A stretch of 64,000 bases of DNA from Streptomyces fulvorobeus. GTDB taxonomy: Bacteria; Actinomycetota; Actinomycetes; Streptomycetales; Streptomycetaceae. The stretch covers positions 3,224,001 to 3,288,000 of the forward strand of contig NZ_BLWC01000001.1 in NCBI RefSeq assembly GCF_013167895.1. Reading direction: 5' to 3'. Under the pieces are notes generated by a model. It was not told where the DNA came from and searched no databases. It was given only the letters and a program-made list of their open reading frames with translations. Of the stretch, positions 62,470 to 64,000 are shown piece after piece (the stretch's first letter is position 1; each line of letters starts with the position of its first letter). Made by a program: the position numbers and the translations under genes.

Positions 62470-62706
62470 GACGACGCTTCCTCCCTTATTACCGCACCTT
62501 GCCGACAGCGGGCCCCATCCTGCCCCTCGGGCCTCAGGCTGTCACTGAAGGAGTCTAAAGGCAGGGGAGCGCGGCAGGGCGGCCTATGAGGGGGAGCTCT
62601 CACCAAGGTTCTGTGCGAGCGGTGTACGCCGGGGGCGTGAACTGTGACCGTCCGCGCACCGTGTGACGTGCGCGGACGCCAGGCGTCGGGGGTGGCCGGA
62701 GGACCG

Positions 62707-63216
62707 TCAGACGGTGGGCACGACGGGAACCAGGTTGTTCCACCGGGAGATCTCGCAGCCGTTCACCCGGTTCAGATGAGCGGAGAAGTGCTTCCCCTGC
62801 CAGGTGCCGACGATCCGGGCGGTGGCGGGTCCGCCGTGGATCTGCGTGCACATGGCGCCAGCGGGCGTCGGCAGGAACGGGTTCTCGTCGGCCGCCCTCG
62901 CCTTGGCCAGACGGTCGCAGGCGGCCTGGGCCTTCGCGTGGGTGCCACCGGCCCGGTCGGTACCGCACACGAGCTCGAAGGTCCCGTCGGCCGCCCGGTC
63001 CCCGGAGTCCGTGACGGTCACGGTCATCCGCATCGTGGCGTCCTGGCTGCCCGTGTCACCGCCCTCCTGCGGGGCCCACGGGCCCTGCGGGCTGTCCAGG
63101 AACAGGGGTACCGGCAGCAGCGGTACGGGGGCCGGGGCCGCGACCGCCGCCGGCGCGGCGGCGGTGGACAGGGCGACGAGTGAGACGGCGGCGGTGACGG
63201 CGAGGCGACGCAGCAT
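62707..63216 (-). CDS. SSI-family (subtilisin inhibitor-like) protease inhibitor
   Basis: The 169-residue secreted protein has a signal peptide (LAVTAAVSLVALSTAAA) and the SSI fold pattern. Two disulphide pairs are expected from FELVCGTDRAGGTHAKAQAAC and MCTQIHGGPATARIVGTWQG with NGCEISRW. SSI proteins block extracellular subtilisin-like proteases and occur in most streptomycetes. The reactive loop reads CTQIHGGP where classical inhibitors have CPMVYDP, so the P1 residue would be Gln, which is unusual. ATG at 63216 follows AGGAG. Confidence 0.88.
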   Translation of the reverse strand: MLRRLAVTAAVSLVALSTAAAPAAVAAPAPVPLLPVPLFLDSPQGPWAPQEGGDTGSQDATMRMTVTVTDSGDRAADGTFELVCGTDRAGGTHAKAQAACDRLAKARAADENPFLPTPAGAMCTQIHGGPATARIVGTWQGKHFSAHLNRVNGCEISRWNNLVPVVPTV

Positions 63217-63426
63217 GCGGGGCTCCTGTGCTCGGGACACGACGGACGATGGACGGGGGCGGTGCCCCCGCTCTCTCTAACGCTCCGCACGCCGCGACGA
63301 TGCGCAACCGCAGTGATGCTTTGCTCTGGCAGCCGCCTGCCTAGTACGGTGGGCGGCGATTGGTGACAGCGCGCTCGTCTGTGTCATCATCTGCAACGCA
63401 CCACTCGCGCTCGCGCGGGGTGTGCT

Positions 63427-63517
63427 GGAGGCGTCGCCTAGTCCGGTCTATGGCGCCGCACTGCTAATGCGGTTTGGGTCTTACAGCCCATCGAGGGTTC
63501 AAATCCCTCCGCCTCCG
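63427..63517 (+). tRNA. tRNA-Ser (anticodon GCT)
   Basis: GGAGGCG pairs with CGCCTCC, the anticodon loop is CTGCTAA with GCT, and a long variable arm is present. The T arm is GAGGGTTCAAATCCCTC. It reads AGC/AGU. CCA is not encoded. No att-like duplication is visible downstream. Confidence 0.95.
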
Positions 63518-63524
63518 CTCCCAC

Positions 63525-63556
63525 CCGAAGCCCCGTGCCCAGGCACGGGGCTTCGG
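63525..63556 (+). terminator. Terminator after tRNA-Ser(GCT)
   Basis: CCGAAGCCCCGTGCC and GGCACGGGGCTTCGG form a perfect 15-bp stem with a two-base loop, eight bases after the tRNA. Confidence 0.88.
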
Positions 63557-63734
63557 TCGTTCCGGGAGGGCTTTGGGAGGGCTCCGGGAGGGCCCTGGGA
63601 GGGTGTTTCCGCAGCTCAGGGCGGATGGAGCCAATGGATTTCGCGTGACGGCGCAGGTCATGTAATGTTGTTCTCGCAACGCCGACAGGGCAGAAAAGCC
63701 CCGGAGGCGAGCCGGAGGATCACACCAACGGCAG

Positions 63735-63807
63735 GCACTCGTAGCTTAACGGATAGAGCATCTGACTACGGATCAGAAGGTTGCAGGTTCGAATCCTGCC
63801 GAGTGCA
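63735..63807 (+). tRNA. tRNA-Arg (anticodon ACG)
   Basis: GCACTCG pairs with CGAGTGC, the anticodon loop is CTACGGA with ACG, and the T arm is GCAGGTTCGAATCCTGC. The tRNA is 73 bases with a short variable loop. It reads CGN after A-to-I editing. Confidence 0.96.
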
Positions 63808-63813
63808 CAGCAG

Positions 63814-63851
63814 GCGAAAGACCCCCAGGAGAAGTCCTGGGGGTCTTTCGC
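63814..63851. terminator. Terminator after tRNA-Arg
   Basis: Two perfectly complementary 17-base arms (63814-63830 and 63835-63851) flank GAAG, and the right arm contains TCTTTCG. It lies between the tRNA and a convergent partial gene and may serve both. Confidence 0.9.
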
Positions 63852-63852
63852 G

Positions 63853-64000
63853 TTAGTGGGCCGCGAGGGCGTCGGCGCTGGGCCACTCGGAGGTGACGCC
63901 CGAGGCGCACGACATCCTCAGCGGCGGCTTGCTTGTCGCCGGGGCCCGTCACCATGGCCGCGGCGCCGATGGCCCCCAGGCGTGGCAGGGAGGTCTCGAA
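63853..64000 (-). CDS. C-terminal end of an unidentified gene, apparent frame switch
   Basis: From the window edge one minus-strand frame has strong coding bias (LPRLGAIGAAAMVTGP), and from about 63940 another frame has it and ends at 63853 (TSKPPLRMSCASGVTSEWPS, ending ALAAH). They join if one base is removed from the four-base run at 63941-63944. Only about 48 residues are visible, so the product cannot be named. The frame switch is inferred from codon bias alone. Confidence 0.4.

Overview
The window is typical Streptomyces chromosome: about 70% GC, strong third-position GC bias, many GTG starts and GTGA/ATGA stop-start overlaps. Gene content and order (cydB-cydCD, sensor kinase, ABC pairs, serS, pheA, dtpA/copper genes, pepP, htrA, tRNA-Ser, SigE-type sigma, fadD) match, from memory, the conserved core region near SCO3945-SCO4010 of S. 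coelicolor, not far from oriC.

Layout. 1-5847: end of the cytochrome bd operon (cydB, fused cydCD) and a GAF sensor kinase. 5912-11793: HAD phosphatase, F420-type oxidoreductase, small protein, kptA, and a MerR regulator coupled to a hydrolase-SDR fusion. 12199-15780: a four-gene ABC exporter operon closed by a strong terminator. 15979-19651: HAD, serS, pheA, with DnaA-box-like sites between serS and pheA. 19715-25839: copper delivery and morphogenesis cluster (YcnI, Sco, PCu(A)C chaperone, CopCD, Dyp peroxidase). 26077-37467: signalling and housekeeping genes (two anti-sigma-type ATPases, pepP, PP2C phosphatase, prim-pol-like protein, SEC-C protein, GDPD, HtrA protease, small secreted proteins).

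38134-53256 is an actinomycete integrative and conjugative element (AICE, pSAM2-like) in the 3' end of a tRNA-Ser(TGA) gene, bounded by 59-bp identical att copies. It carries three GntR regulators with recognisable operators, a Nudix (Pif-like) protein, an FtsK/TraB translocase, spread proteins, a RepSA-like initiator, excisionase and tyrosine integrase. Its cargo is a low-GC pair, an ABC-type ATPase followed by a DUF4435/TOPRIM protein, with the architecture of a PARIS (AriA-AriB) anti-phage system. The gene just inside the left end has a homologue (about 64% identical by eye) just outside the right end, suggesting nested or successive insertions at this tRNA.

53369-64000: prim-pol protein, secreted protein, SigE-family sigma factor, acyl-CoA synthetase, a very large PAS/response-regulator protein, an SSI-type protease inhibitor, tRNA-Ser(GCT), tRNA-Arg(ACG) and a partial gene at the edge.

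At least six breaks in five otherwise well-conserved genes can each be repaired by adding one G or C to a G/C run of three to five. This looks like systematic homopolymer under-calling in the assembly, so the broken genes are annotated here as probably intact in the organism.
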